64,000 nucleotides of DNA from Akkermansia muciniphila (GCA_945861575.1 CAMAVD010000004.1:1-64000); one strand, 5' to 3'; shown: positions 1 to 9,602, counted from the first letter of the stretch. Numbers and translations: made by a program. Notes: generated by a model from the sequence alone, not told the origin.

Positions 1-189
1 AATGGACGCGAATAGACGCGAATGCGAAAAAGGCTCCTGGGTTGTAACTTCTGGATTATCGTTCTTTGGAGTTCATGCAACCCATGGCCGATGCCGTTGA
101 TCACCTCCAAGGCACACCCAACTACCAAGTATACTTCATCCTTCAGCAGTAATGTCTCATTCGCGTTCATTGGCGTTCATTCGCGGTTA
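1..189. repeat. Degenerate GCGAATG/CATTCGC inverted repeat, intergenic
   Basis: The first 27 bases hold repeated GACGCGAAT units. Bases about 153-187 hold the opposite orientation, with CATTCGCGTTCATTGGCGTT followed by CATTCGCGG. The two clusters could fold against each other over about 150 bases. No convincing gene is seen between them; the small reading frames here have no family resemblance. This looks like a short dispersed intergenic element. Its function is unknown. Confidence 0.4.
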
Positions 190-198
190 ACGTTCAAC

Positions 199-328
199 GA
201 AAGCTTCTTTGCGCTTCGTTGCGATCCCTTCCGCCTGGGTGGGGGGAAAGCCAGAAAACGGCCTGCGCTTTGGCTCATCCTCGTTCCACTCCTGCCTACG
301 TGCTCTCGCACGAGGTCAGGATGTCTGA
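199..328 (+). repeat. Dispersed intergenic repeat, family A, copy 1
   Basis: This stretch starts with GAAAGCTTC and contains CTTCCGCC, then GGGGGAAAGCCAG, AACGGCCTGCGCTTT and GGTCAGGATG, in the same order as a stretch at 17122-17217. A shorter reverse-oriented copy of the core lies at 59404-59433. This copy carries about 25 extra bases in the middle. The remaining gap down to the infC stop at 584 holds nothing else I can identify, and in particular no rpmI or rplT. Confidence 0.6.
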
Positions 329-583
329 GCTTCGGGTGAAAGCCCTCCTGGCAAGGTTGTGGTTCAGCGGTTTGGCCGAGGTCTGCGCGGCTTGGGAGGG
401 AAAGTGAAGATGCTTCCCGTAGCGGCGGCAACCCTTGCAAAGCATCAAATGGATAAATAGCCCCATCCGGAACGCCGGCGGAAGGCTATGATCCTGGGCT
501 TCCGACTGTAACCGACCGGCTTCCCGCCTTAGTAACGCCCCCCCTACAGGGATGACAATCCGGCAGGGGAGATGCCACAGATG

Positions 584-1255
584 TTAGGCGGGAGAGACTC
601 CCTCGTCCGTCGCGCTTGGAGCCTCGGGAATATCCTCAACTTCAGAGGGCGGCTCGGGAGGCGGTGGCTCGGAGGCGGCATGTTTTGGCAGTTTGGCGCG
701 CTGATCGCGCGGCAGGGGTGTGATCATGGCATGTAGATCACGGTCTCCTGCCATCTTGGGCAAAGCATCGGCACGGCCATACGGGGCTGACTCTCGGATG
801 AAGCGGTTCATCACCTCATAGCCAAATTCTTTATGCGCCTTCTGGCGTCCCCTAAATCGCAGCTTGATATGGACCTTCCGCTCATCGCAGAGAAAGTTGA
901 TCGCATGGTTCAGCTTCACTCGGAAGTCGTTCGGATCAATGGAAGGAGTGAGCTGAATCTCCTTCATCTGATTGGAAGACTGACGGGCATGCGAGTCCTT
1001 CTTCCTTTTGGACTCCTCATACTGAAACTTGCCGTACTCGATGATGCGACAAACCGGGGGTGTGGCGGTTGGCGCAATCTCGATCAGATCCAGGCCCTTT
1101 GCCTGTGCGAGCCGCAAGGCCTCCGCGAGCGACATGACGCCGAGGGGTTGCTTGGTTTCGTCGAGCACACGTACTTCGCGGGCACGGATTTTTCCATTTC
1201 GCCTATGGGACGGCTCTCTGGATGGAAATTTGCGGAACGGAAATGGGCGGCTCAA
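584..1255 (-). CDS. infC: Translation initiation factor IF-3
   Basis: IF-3 binds the 30S subunit, keeps it from joining 50S too early and checks start-codon pairing. The 223-residue product has the N-domain (NGKIRAREVRV, then SLAEALRLAQAKGLDLIEI and PPVCRIIEYGKFQYE) and the C-domain (KEIQLTPSIDPNDFRVKLNH and VHIKLRFRGRQKAH). A Pro/Glu-rich tail of about 35 residues follows the usual end. The frame starts with TTG, preceded by a G-rich stretch (TTTGGGGGCTCA); no ATG lies upstream in frame before the conserved domain. A non-AUG start is typical of infC, because IF-3 discriminates against it and so limits its own synthesis. The usual downstream partners rpmI and rplT are absent from the adjoining 583 bases. 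Identification is secure; the exact start is likely but not proven. Confidence 0.95.
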   Translation of the reverse strand: MSRPFPFRKFPSREPSHRRNGKIRAREVRVLDETKQPLGVMSLAEALRLAQAKGLDLIEIAPTATPPVCRIIEYGKFQYEESKRKKDSHARQSSNQMKEIQLTPSIDPNDFRVKLNHAINFLCDERKVHIKLRFRGRQKAHKEFGYEVMNRFIRESAPYGRADALPKMAGDRDLHAMITPLPRDQRAKLPKHAASEPPPPEPPSEVEDIPEAPSATDEGVSPA

Positions 1256-1725
1256 TGAGCCCCCAAACGTTGAGTTTGATTCATGTAGGCTTGGACGGGG
1301 GGTTCCCCAGGGAATGATGCTGGCGCGACTCTCCTAGGGCGATGGATCACCTTGAGATCCTTTTCGTCCCTCCGGAGGCTATGCGTTGTGTTGGCAGCAA
1401 CAGGCCACCATGGCCAAGTTTTGTGCAATACCACAAGGCTAATGAACGGGAATCTTCGAAGATCTGAAAGAATGCACCTCAACCCCTCGCCCAATGCGCC
1501 GATCTTCGAGGAGTGTGATGCTAAGCTCGTGTCATTTTGCCCCTGTCCGTGGAATGCACCCAAGGCCACCTGATTGGGGTGCCTGGCACCAGTTAGGGCG
1601 CGTTACGGGCTTAGGGGTGCGCATCACCTATCGAGGCAGTTGTTTCACAGGCGTGTTGACCCAGAGGTCCGAGAGGGGCTTTTGATGGGCGTGTCGAAAA
1701 GTGTGAATACACAGACCGAATTCTC
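1256..1725. other. Intergenic region between infC and the receptor remnant, with a short palindrome
   Basis: This is a 470-base gap between divergent genes. It must hold the infC leader on the minus strand and any promoter for the chemotaxis remnant on the plus strand. The only clear structure is the palindrome GGTGCCTGGCACC at 1578-1590 (6-base arms around one T), a motif often scattered between bacterial genes. No RNA gene or conserved reading frame is seen. Confidence 0.35.
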
Positions 1726-2379
1726 ATGAAACAGACCAGAAAAAAGTGGGCTCTCACTACCAAATTGTCTTTGGCTATCGTTGCGACAGGATTGCTTCCC
1801 GCCCTGATTATCGGCGGGTTGGCCCTGCGCACCGCGAACCAGACCGCCGGGGATGTGGGTAAGACCTTGGAAGCATCCGCGGTGAATCTCGCTGATACGA
1901 TCGAGCGCAATCTCTTCGAACGTTACGGAGATGTACAGGCCTTCACCCTAAATGAGGCGGTCTTCGATCGTAGTTCCTGGTATCACATCGGCAGCGAGTC
2001 GAATCGGATATCCGCTGTGGCCAATCGCTACGCCAATCTCTATGGCTGCTATCCCCTGAGCTATGTCGTGGACCTGGAAGGGCGATTGGTCGCGGTCAAC
2101 GATAAGGACCCGACGGGCAAGGCGATCGACACCGTGTCCCTCTATCAGAAGAATTTCAAGGAGGAGGCTTGGTTCCAGGCGGCCGTCGCAGGCCAGTTCA
2201 CCAAGAGCGGTTCGCTCGATGGCACGTATCTCGAGGACCTCCGAGTGGATGTTGATCTCAAGAAGGTGTACGGAGGCGAAGGTCTATCCCTCGGATTTAC
2301 CGCCCTTATCAAGGATAGCTCCGGGAAGAGTGTGGGTGTCTGGCGCAACGTCGCGATCGAGTGTCTCGGTGCAGTCTAA
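1726..2379 (+). pseudogene. Truncated methyl-accepting chemotaxis receptor (sensor domain only)
   Basis: The 217 residues match the front end of a chemoreceptor. There is a short basic N-terminus, one membrane segment at about residues 14-34 (LSLAIVATGLLPALIIGGLA), and then an extracellular Cache-like sensor domain with SYVVDLEGRLVAVNDKD, QKNFKEEAWFQ and IKDSSGKSVGVWRNV. In intact relatives the last motif leads into the second membrane segment, HAMP domain and signalling coiled coil. Here it runs into eight unrelated residues and a stop. The HAMP and methyl-accepting domains are missing, so the protein cannot signal to CheA. An intact cheX follows at once and a broken cheY comes after it, suggesting a chemotaxis operon shortened by deletions. 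It may still be expressed as a membrane-anchored sensor fragment. Confidence 0.7.
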
Positions 2380-2409
2380 GTGTTTCTAATCACGGTTGAA
2401 AATGAATCT

Positions 2410-2886
2410 ATGAGCAGCACGAATGAGTTCGACATGCGGGGCCGACTTGGAACGATCGTTCCGAACGTTTTTTCCACCATGGCCAGCGTGGCCGCCACCC
2501 CTCAAGAAGGGGCGGTGGAGAAGCCCAATAAGGAGCGCGTGAGTGGCACGATCGGGATCGCTGGTGAAACGGTCACAGGAGCGGTCTATGTACATTTGCC
2601 AGACGGCTTCGCGCGGCAGATTGCGAATGCCATTCTGGGGAACCCTCCCGACCAAGCGGTCGCCGATGGCGACCTGAACGATGTGGTCGGAGAGCTAACG
2701 AACATGGTGGGCGGGGGCCTTAAGTCGGCGCTCTGCGATGCAGGGCTTCGATGTGCGATGAGCACCCCTTCCGTCATTCGAGGGGCCTTTGCCATCGATG
2801 TCCCCAACGCGCTGCGCCCGGAGATTCTCCAATTCAGCTGCCAAGGACAGACCTTCTTTGTTGAAGCGCATCTCAAGTGCGCTTGA
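2410..2886 (+). CDS. cheX: CheX-like chemotaxis phosphatase
   Basis: CheX proteins are cytoplasmic phosphatases that remove phosphate from CheY-P. The 158-residue product has the family's layout, with a central helix DLNDVVGELTNMVGGGLKSA that contains the E-x-x-N catalytic pair (Glu and Asn of GELTN). The C-terminal part IRGAFAIDVPNALRPEILQF leads to a final beta strand. I use the ATG at 2410; a GTG at 2380 would add ten residues and sits directly after the stop of the receptor remnant. The reading frame looks intact, yet both neighbours (receptor 5', cheY 3') are broken, so its partner response regulator is not encoded here in working form. Confidence 0.75.
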   Translation: MSSTNEFDMRGRLGTIVPNVFSTMASVAATPQEGAVEKPNKERVSGTIGIAGETVTGAVYVHLPDGFARQIANAILGNPPDQAVADGDLNDVVGELTNMVGGGLKSALCDAGLRCAMSTPSVIRGAFAIDVPNALRPEILQFSCQGQTFFVEAHLKCA

Positions 2887-2900
2887 GTCGATTTAAGCTC

Positions 2901-3016
2901 ATGAAAATTCTATCGGTCGATGACAGCAAGATCATCCGTTGGTGAAACCTTTCAAGGACGAGCAAGTTGTCGAAAAGGCCGGTCGCATCCTCGCGCTTAA
3001 GAAAAAGGCAGCGTGA
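2901..3016 (+). pseudogene. cheY-like response regulator with its centre deleted
   Basis: An ATG at 2901 starts MKILSVDDSKIIR, the first strand and acidic pocket of a CheY-type receiver, and stops at 2943-2945. Overlapping in another frame, 2939-3016 encodes LVKPFKDEQVVEKAGRILAL followed by a Lys/Ala tail and a TGA. This is the C-terminal end of a receiver with the conserved Lys-Pro pair. About 85-90 residues of a normal receiver, including the phospho-accepting Asp, are missing between the two parts, and the junction is out of frame. The ends are recognisable, so the deletion is probably fairly recent. Confidence 0.7.
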
Positions 3017-3135
3017 TCCCCGCTAGCCCGGATTTTGAGGTTGTCGGCCGCATTCACCCGAGCTGACCGTGACTTCACATCCTCCAATCAGCGCTTTCCC
3101 TAGCGAGAACGGGTTGATAGCTTCTCCCCCACATC

Positions 3136-5292
3136 ATGTTCCCGCTGCGGCATCTGACCTTGTCTGGGCTCAGCTTAGGCCTTTTTGGCCTTCTGCTTTG
3201 TTGGGCCGTCCCGTCGCGGGGGGGCTCCGCTTCGATGGAGACCCCAGGGCCGCAACTCCGAATCGGAACGTTCACGCTTTCCGATGCCGACCGCTCCTGG
3301 TGGGCGTTCCAGCCGATCACTAAACAAGCCCCACCCTCCTCCCGGTTCTCACGCCCGCTGACTCCGATCGACGCTTTTGTGCGCTCCCGACTGGACGCCG
3401 CAGGTCTTGTTGCGAATCCTCGAGCCTCCCAGCGTAGTCGCATCCGGAGGGCCTACTTTGACGTGACTGGACTGCCTCCAACACCCGAGGCCGTCGACGC
3501 TTTTAGCCGGGATCGCTCCCCTGGGGCGTGGGAGCGAGTGGTGGATGAGCTTCTTTCCTCGCCGCACTACGGCGAGCGCTGGGCTCGCCACTGGCTCGAT
3601 CTGGTGCGATTTGCCGAGAGCAATGGCTATGAGCGCGATGGTGCCAAGCCACATGCATGGCGCTACCGGGACTACGTCATCGATGCGTTCAACCGCGACA
3701 CGCCCTACGACCTGTTCATCAAGGAGCAGCTGGCGGGCGATGAGATTGCTGACGAGATGCTGGCCTCTGGAAATCCCGTTGGGGATGCCTGGAAGCAGGC
3801 CGTGATTGCCACGGGCTTCTACCGGCTCCATGTCTGGGATGACGAGCCGGACGATACGCTGGCCGCTGAGTTCGACGATCTCGACGATATTCTGGTGACC
3901 ACCAGCACCGCCTTCCTAGGCCTCACTCTCGGTTGCGCACGCTGTCATGATCATAAGTACGACCCGCTGAGCCAGGTCGACTACTATTCCATGGTGGGAT
4001 TTCTACGGAACGTCGAGCCGTATGGATTGCATCACACAGGGGGTGGAGGCCGCGGGAGCGGACGTATCACGCGTCTGCTGGCCACGCCGACCGAGGTGAG
4101 ACGCTGGGAGACTGAAAAGAACGCCCGCATTCAGGCGTTGGAAGCCCGTATGGCTAGGGCAGAGCCCAAGGATCGGAAGAGCCTCGATGATGAGCTCAAG
4201 CGGGAGCGCGAGACCACTCCTCCCTTCGACGCAGCCCTCGCCATTGCCGAGCTCAACGGATCCCCAAAACCGACTCATGTAATGCTTCGAGGCCGCGTTG
4301 ACAGCCCTGGGGAGGAGGTTCGCCCTAGTTTCCCAGCCATCTTTGACCAGGTCCGGTCCCTGTCCGAGGTCAAAGAGACCGCTTCTCGGAGCATGAGCCG
4401 ACGTCAGGCGCTGGCTCAGTGGATTGCCAGCCCTGCCAATCCGCTTACGGCACGGGTGATCGTGAATCGTGTTTGGCAGCACTATTTTGGAGTGGGGCTG
4501 GTTCCCACCCCTGACGATTTCGGCCGCACCGGTCTCAAGCCGACCCATCCCGAATTGTTGGATTATCTTGCGGCGCGTCTTTTGGAAGAAGGCTGGAGCT
4601 TGAAGCGTCTGCACCGGGAGATTCTGCTGAGTGAGACCTACCAGCAGTCAACGGCCGCCACCCATCGAAAGGCCTTGGGGGTGGACGAGGGCAATCGACT
4701 CCTGTGGCGACAAAATTTACGACGGATGGAATCTGAGGTGGTGCGCGACAGTTTCCTGGCTATCAGTGGGGTTTTGAATCGCACGCAGGGAGGGCCTAGC
4801 GTCTTCCCTACTCTACCCAAGGAGATCCACATCACTCAGGATTCGGCGGGCAAGGGCTGGGGGGAGAGCAGCGCTGAGGAACAGAGCCGTCGCAGCATCT
4901 ATCTGATGGTGAAACGTGCACTCAAGCTACCACTCCTGGAGGCCTTTGACTTTGCGAACTGCACCTCATCTATGGGGCAGCGCCCGGTGACGACCACGGC
5001 ACCGCAGGCATTGATGGCTTTGAACGATGGGTTTGCCCTGACACAAGCCGACGCTTTTACCACGCGCGTGGAACGTGAAGGGGGACCTTCGACCGACGGC
5101 CGAATCCGCAGGGCTTTTGCTCTGGCGTTTCAGCGACAGCCCTCGCGGACCGAGCTCCGCAGCGCACTGGCTTTACTGCGAGACCAGTCCACGCAAGGAT
5201 CGTCAGACGGCGTGAAGGAACCTCAACGCACGGCGCTGAGAAGTCTCTGCCTCTCGCTCCTCAATGCCAGCGAAACCGTTTACGCAGACTAG
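3136..5292 (+). CDS. PSCyt2 (DUF1549) - PSD1 (DUF1553) exported protein
   Basis: The 718-residue product starts with a signal peptide (hydrophobic residues about 8-27). It then has the DUF1549/PSCyt2 domain ([47 protein letters not shown]) with the haem-type motif [12 protein letters not shown] near residue 267. After a helical linker comes the DUF1553/PSD1 domain (RRQALAQWIASPANPLTARV, NRVWQHYFG, FGRTGLKPTHPELLDYLA, TTAPQALMALND). It lacks the N-terminal PSCyt1 domain found in the second homologue at 13783-16659. Such proteins are abundant in planctomycetes and verrucomicrobia, and are thought to act with DUF1501 partners on sulfated or other complex polysaccharides; the biochemical role is not established. 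The stop overlaps the DUF1501 frame region that follows. Confidence 0.88.
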   Translation: MFPLRHLTLSGLSLGLFGLLLCWAVPSRGGSASMETPGPQLRIGTFTLSDADRSWWAFQPITKQAPPSSRFSRPLTPIDAFVRSRLDAAGLVANPRASQRSRIRRAYFDVTGLPPTPEAVDAFSRDRSPGAWERVVDELLSSPHYGERWARHWLDLVRFAESNGYERDGAKPHAWRYRDYVIDAFNRDTPYDLFIKEQLAGDEIADEMLASGNPVGDAWKQAVIATGFYRLHVWDDEPDDTLAAEFDDLDDILVTTSTAFLGLTLGCARCHDHKYDPLSQVDYYSMVGFLRNVEPYGLHHTGGGGRGSGRITRLLATPTEVRRWETEKNARIQALEARMARAEPKDRKSLDDELKRERETTPPFDAALAIAELNGSPKPTHVMLRGRVDSPGEEVRPSFPAIFDQVRSLSEVKETASRSMSRRQALAQWIASPANPLTARVIVNRVWQHYFGVGLVPTPDDFGRTGLKPTHPELLDYLAARLLEEGWSLKRLHREILLSETYQQSTAATHRKALGVDEGNRLLWRQNLRRMESEVVRDSFLAISGVLNRTQGGPSVFPTLPKEIHITQDSAGKGWGESSAEEQSRRSIYLMVKRALKLPLLEAFDFANCTSSMGQRPVTTTAPQALMALNDGFALTQADAFTTRVEREGGPSTDGRIRRAFALAFQRQPSRTELRSALALLRDQSTQGSSDGVKEPQRTALRSLCLSLLNASETVYAD

Positions 5293-5305
5293 ACGATTAC
5301 ACCTG

Positions 5306-6799
5306 ATGAGACCCGAAGAACATTCGTTTGAGCCCCGTCGGCAGTTTCTCTGGAACCTGGGTGCCGGATTTGCGGGTTTGGCCTTGTCTTCGGTCTTGGA
5401 GGGGGATGGCTTCTTTACCAAGTCCGCTGCGGCGGCTTCGGCTCCGAACCTGCGGGTGTCACAACTGCCCCAGCGTGTCACACGGGCCAAGTCCGTTATT
5501 TTTCTATTCATGTTCGGCGGGCCGTCGCAGGTGGATCTCTTTGACTACAAGCCTGAGCTGCAGAAGCGGGATGGGCAAACCATCCAGAATGAGTTCCGGC
5601 GCAACACCAAGACCAAGGCTGTCCTGCAGGCCAGCCGGCGTGTCTTCAGACAACATGGACAATCGGGCCAATGGTGCTCGGATGCCTTTCCTCACGTGTC
5701 GCGCCACATGGACAAGCTGGCGGTGGTGAAATCGCTCTATAGCGATTCCTTCGCCCATGGCAGCGCGGTGCTGCAGATGAACAGCGGGCGTATTTTGCAG
5801 GGGCATCCGTCTATGGGGGCATGGCTTAGTTATGGGTTGGGGACCTCCAATCAAAATCTTCCTGGTTACGTGGTCATGCTGGATCCGCGTGGCGGGCCTA
5901 CGACCGGGGCCCCCAATTGGTCCAACGGCTATATGCCTGCCGTACACCAGGGAACGGTCTTGCGCACTTCAGGCGACCCAATTTTGAATCTTCGTCCCCC
6001 GGAGGGAAAGAGCCGCGCGATGCAGCGTCGCGAGATCGACTTTATCAACGCTATCAACGCAGAACATCAGAGCGCACATCCGGGATATTCCGAGCTGCAG
6101 GCCCGGATCGCGAGCTACGAGCTCGCGTTTCGCCTTCAGGCCACCGCTCCGGAGGCGTTGGATTTATCGCAGGAAGACCCGCGAACGTTGGAGATGTACG
6201 GCATCAATGATCCCAAGCCCGATTGGCACCCCTTTGCGCAGGGGCCTGCTCCTTTTGGAAAGCAGTGTCTGATTGCTCGGCGACTTGTCGAGCGGGGGGT
6301 TCGTTTCATCCAACTCTACTCGGGTGGAGGTGGGGCTGGCGGACAGAACACCTGGGATGGGCATCACGGAATTGAGGAGAACCTTAAGATCCACTGCCCG
6401 GAGGTGGACAAGCCCATCGCTGCCCTGCTGGCCGATTTGGAGCAGCGAGGGCTGCTGGACGAGACATTGGTGGTCTGGGGCGGCGAGTTCGGTCGGATGC
6501 CGGTCTCTGAGACCTTCAATACCGGCGGCAAGCCCGGCGGCCGTGACCATAATCCGAAGGGATTTACCTACTGGCTGGCGGGTGGCGGCGTGAAAGGGGG
6601 GATCAGCTACGGAGAGACCGACGAGCTTGGGGAGGGGGCAGCCGTGAACCGCCACCACCTGCGAGACTTACACGCTACGATCCTGCATTTGATGGGGCTA
6701 GACCACACCCGACTCACCTATTTCTACGGCGGCCTGGAGAATAAGCTCACCGGGGTGCAGGAGGCGGAGGTCATGCGTGCCCTCTGCAGCGTGGGATAA
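5306..6799 (+). CDS. DUF1501 family protein (exported via Tat)
   Basis: This 497-residue protein belongs to the DUF1501 family, alkaline-phosphatase/sulfatase-fold proteins of unproven activity. The N-terminus RRQFLWNLGAGFAGLALSS is a twin-arginine signal. Family motifs seen are KSVIFLFMFGGPSQVDLFDY, GSAVLQMNSGR, PNWSNGYMPAVHQGT, LETLVVWGGEFGRMP-like (observed DETLVVWGGEFGRMP), GRDHNPKGFTYWLAGGG and HLRDLHATILHLMGLDH. I use ATG 5306; an upstream ATG at 5264 would place 14 residues before the Tat motif and overlap the previous gene. It lies 13 bases after the PSCyt2-PSD1 gene, so the two probably form one transcription unit and work together outside the cytoplasm. Confidence 0.88.
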   Translation: MRPEEHSFEPRRQFLWNLGAGFAGLALSSVLEGDGFFTKSAAAASAPNLRVSQLPQRVTRAKSVIFLFMFGGPSQVDLFDYKPELQKRDGQTIQNEFRRNTKTKAVLQASRRVFRQHGQSGQWCSDAFPHVSRHMDKLAVVKSLYSDSFAHGSAVLQMNSGRILQGHPSMGAWLSYGLGTSNQNLPGYVVMLDPRGGPTTGAPNWSNGYMPAVHQGTVLRTSGDPILNLRPPEGKSRAMQRREIDFINAINAEHQSAHPGYSELQARIASYELAFRLQATAPEALDLSQEDPRTLEMYGINDPKPDWHPFAQGPAPFGKQCLIARRLVERGVRFIQLYSGGGGAGGQNTWDGHHGIEENLKIHCPEVDKPIAALLADLEQRGLLDETLVVWGGEFGRMPVSETFNTGGKPGGRDHNPKGFTYWLAGGGVKGGISYGETDELGEGAAVNRHHLRDLHATILHLMGLDHTRLTYFYGGLENKLTGVQEAEVMRALCSVG

Positions 6800-6880
6800 G
6801 GGGGGGTAAGCTTAGGGCAAGGTCTGCTTATAGTTGGTCCACTAGGTTGACTGTCCTCGTCCGCGCCGATTACATAAGGG

Positions 6881-7642
6881 GTGAATGAGCCTTCGACCAA
6901 GGTTCGCGTTGACCGTCGATCCATGAAAGTCATCACCCGATTGTGGCGTTCGTCCTTGGGTAGAAAATTCCTCATGGCCCTGACCGGCATTGCCCTCTGG
7001 GGCTTTGTGGTGGGGCATCTGATTGGAAATCTACAGGTTTTTCTGGGCGCGGATAAGCTGAATGCCTACGCGGCTTTTCTGAAATCCCAGCCTGGACTGT
7101 TGTGGGGTGCGCGCCTGGGGCTGCTGGCTATGGTAGGGCTACACGTGGCGTCTGCGATTTCCCTGTCAGCCCAGAATAAGGCGGCCCGGCCGGTTGACTA
7201 CGGCAATGGCTTGCCGCCCCACGCCTCCAGCTATGCCTCCCGCACCATGCTGATGAGCGGTCTAATCGTAGCCTCCTTCATCCTCTATCACTTGCTGCAC
7301 TACACCCTGCTCGTGCCGGCCGTGAACCTATCGGGTGCCGACTTTGCTGGTTATTATCAGAAGCTGACCGATGGATCGGAGCGCCATGATGTCTACCGGA
7401 TGCTGGTCATCGGATTCCGGCACCCGGTGGTGGCAGGATTCTACCTGCTTTCCATCGCGCTGCTTTGTCTGCACCTAAGCCACGGCTTGTCGGCGATGTT
7501 CCAATCCCTGGGCGTCACTCGCTTTACGCGTCTCGGAAGGGATCGCTTTGCTAAAATCGTGGGAATATTGATATTTGTTGGATATGCCTCCATACCGGCA
7601 GCTGTAGTTCTGGGTCTTATTGGGAAGGAGGTAGTTAAGTGA
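6881..7642 (+). CDS. sdhC: Succinate dehydrogenase cytochrome b subunit (b558 family)
   Basis: This is the membrane anchor of succinate dehydrogenase/fumarate reductase. It carries haem b and passes electrons to menaquinone. The 253-residue protein has five predicted membrane segments. Likely haem-ligand histidines lie in [45 protein letters not shown] and [18 protein letters not shown], the pattern of the single-polypeptide b558 type. The ATG at 6881 follows AAGGGGTGA closely; an internal ATG at 6923 ([14 protein letters not shown]) better matches the usual family start, so the first 14 residues are uncertain. It is the first gene of sdhC-sdhA-sdhB, with one base between it and sdhA. Confidence 0.93.
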   Translation: MNEPSTKVRVDRRSMKVITRLWRSSLGRKFLMALTGIALWGFVVGHLIGNLQVFLGADKLNAYAAFLKSQPGLLWGARLGLLAMVGLHVASAISLSAQNKAARPVDYGNGLPPHASSYASRTMLMSGLIVASFILYHLLHYTLLVPAVNLSGADFAGYYQKLTDGSERHDVYRMLVIGFRHPVVAGFYLLSIALLCLHLSHGLSAMFQSLGVTRFTRLGRDRFAKIVGILIFVGYASIPAAVVLGLIGKEVVK

Positions 7643-7643
7643 T

Positions 7644-9560
7644 ATGGCGACGCTAAATTCCAACCTACCTCCGGGGCCCCTGGGACAGAAGTGGGAAAAG
7701 CATAAGTTTAGCTCCAAGCTGATCAATCCCGCGAACAAGCGAAAGTTCAAGATCGTCGTGGTGGGCGCTGGTTTGGCGGGTGCCTCGACCTCTGCCACTT
7801 TGGCTGAGTTGGGTTATCAGGTGGAGAATTTCGTTTTCCACGACAGCCCACGGCGCGCCCATTCCATCGCAGCCCAGGGCGGCATCAACGCGGCTAAGAA
7901 TTATCAGAACGACGGAGATAGCGTTCACCGGCTCTTTTACGACACGATCAAGGGAGGCGACTTCCGTGCGCGTGAGGCCAACGTCCATCGCCTGGCCGAG
8001 GTCAGTGTGAACATCATCGACCAATGCGCGGCGCAAGGCGTGCCTTTTGCCCGCGAGTACGGAGGTCTTTTGGATAACCGCAGCTTTGGCGGTGCCCAAG
8101 TCTCCCGTACCTTCTATGCGCGTGGTCAGACGGGGCAGCAATTGCTCCTCGGTGCCTATTCCGCGCTGTCTCGCCAGATTGGTTTGGGAGCCGTCACATC
8201 CCATACCCATTCGGAGATGCTGGATCTGGTGGTGATCGACGGTCACGCCAAGGGTATTATTGTTCGGGATCTCAAGACCGGCGCGATCACACGCCATGTG
8301 GGCGATGCGGTCGTACTGGCCACGGGTGGATACGGGAATGTCTTCAATTTGTCCACCTACGCCCGAGGGTCGAACGTCACGGCGATCTGGCGCGCTTACA
8401 AGAGGGGCGCCTGCTTCGCGAACCCCTGTTACACACAGATTCATCCGACGTGTATCCCGGTCACGGGGGACTACCAGTCCAAGCTCACTTTGATGTCCGA
8501 GTCTCTCCGCAACGATGGGCGCATCTGGGTGCCGAAGAAGCAGGGAGACAAGCGTGCGCCTCATCAGATTCCTGAAGCGGAGCGGGACTACTACCTGGAG
8601 CGCAAGTATCCAAGCTTCGGAAATCTGGCGCCGCGGGATATCGCATCGCGTGCTGCCAAGGAAGCCTGCGACGACGGACGTGGAGTTGGCGAGACGGGGT
8701 TGGGGGTCTATTTGGACTTCTCGGATGCGATCCAGCGCTTGGGCGAGGGCAAGATACGCGAGCGTTACGGCAATCTCTTCGACATCTATAAAGAGATCAC
8801 TGATGAGGATGCCTACAAGGCTCCGATGCGCATTTATCCGGCGGTTCATTACACCATGGGCGGGCTTTGGGTGGACTACAACCTGATGAGCAACCTTCCT
8901 GGTCTCTTCGTGCTCGGCGAGGCGAATTTCTCCGATCACGGCGCCAACCGTTTGGGGGCATCGGCTCTCATGCAGGGCCTTGCAGATGGCTACTTCGTTC
9001 TGCCAGCCACCCTTGGCAATTATCTCGCGACGCAGAAGCCCGATCAGCGCCCCAAGACCGACCATGCTTCCTTCCGCGATGCGGAGGCGAGTGTGCAGAG
9101 CACCAACCGGCGAATGCTGGCATCGAAGGGCTCACGGACGCCCGCCTCCTTTCACAAGGAGCTTGGTAAGATCCTCTGGGAGTATTGCGGTATGGCGCGT
9201 AGCGAGGCTGGGCTTAAGAAGGCCGTGCAACTTCTGCAAGCACTTCGTGAGGAATATGTGGTGAACCTGAAGGTGCCGGGCGAAGAGGGAGGGCTGAATC
9301 AGTCCCTCGAGCAGGCAGGACGCGTCGCGGATTTCATCGAGCTAGGCGAATTGATGTGCCTGGACGCGCTGACGCGCGAAGAGTCTTGTGGCGGGCATTT
9401 TCGGGTGGAGCATCAGGAGGAAGGCGAGTGCAAGCGCGACGATGAGAAGTTTGCGCATGTGGCGGCCTGGGAGTTCACCGGCGTGGGCAAGGCTCCGGTA
9501 CGAAACGTCGAGCCACTGACCTACGAAGAGATCAAGATGGCGACCCGCTCCTACAAGTGA
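7644..9560 (+). CDS. sdhA: Succinate dehydrogenase/fumarate reductase flavoprotein subunit
   Basis: This is the catalytic FAD subunit, which oxidises succinate to fumarate (or the reverse) on the cytoplasmic face. The 638 residues show the dinucleotide-binding motif [19 protein letters not shown] and the covalent-FAD histidine in [17 protein letters not shown]. The substrate-site motif [11 protein letters not shown], the catalytic region [26 protein letters not shown], and the FAD-proximal [20 protein letters not shown] are also present. An SD-like AAGGAGGT lies within the end of sdhC. The length and motifs match the Bacteroidetes/Verrucomicrobia type that pairs with a five-helix sdhC. It is followed 42 bases later by sdhB. 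Confidence 0.97.
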   Translation: MATLNSNLPPGPLGQKWEKHKFSSKLINPANKRKFKIVVVGAGLAGASTSATLAELGYQVENFVFHDSPRRAHSIAAQGGINAAKNYQNDGDSVHRLFYDTIKGGDFRAREANVHRLAEVSVNIIDQCAAQGVPFAREYGGLLDNRSFGGAQVSRTFYARGQTGQQLLLGAYSALSRQIGLGAVTSHTHSEMLDLVVIDGHAKGIIVRDLKTGAITRHVGDAVVLATGGYGNVFNLSTYARGSNVTAIWRAYKRGACFANPCYTQIHPTCIPVTGDYQSKLTLMSESLRNDGRIWVPKKQGDKRAPHQIPEAERDYYLERKYPSFGNLAPRDIASRAAKEACDDGRGVGETGLGVYLDFSDAIQRLGEGKIRERYGNLFDIYKEITDEDAYKAPMRIYPAVHYTMGGLWVDYNLMSNLPGLFVLGEANFSDHGANRLGASALMQGLADGYFVLPATLGNYLATQKPDQRPKTDHASFRDAEASVQSTNRRMLASKGSRTPASFHKELGKILWEYCGMARSEAGLKKAVQLLQALREEYVVNLKVPGEEGGLNQSLEQAGRVADFIELGELMCLDALTREESCGGHFRVEHQEEGECKRDDEKFAHVAAWEFTGVGKAPVRNVEPLTYEEIKMATRSYK

Positions 9561-9602
9561 GTTGCAGGGCATCGAATCCTTTTCCACAGGAATATACAGA
9601 GC

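Noticed and set aside
1252-1569. 105-codon frame upstream of infC on the minus strand
   Set aside because: It has no recognisable domain and overlaps the infC start region; composition looks like chance.
7665-9065. Long minus-strand open frame (466 codons) across sdhA
   Set aside because: It lies wholly antisense to a gene with complete sdhA motifs. Its protein has no recognisable domain; long antisense frames are expected in GC-rich codon-biased genes.
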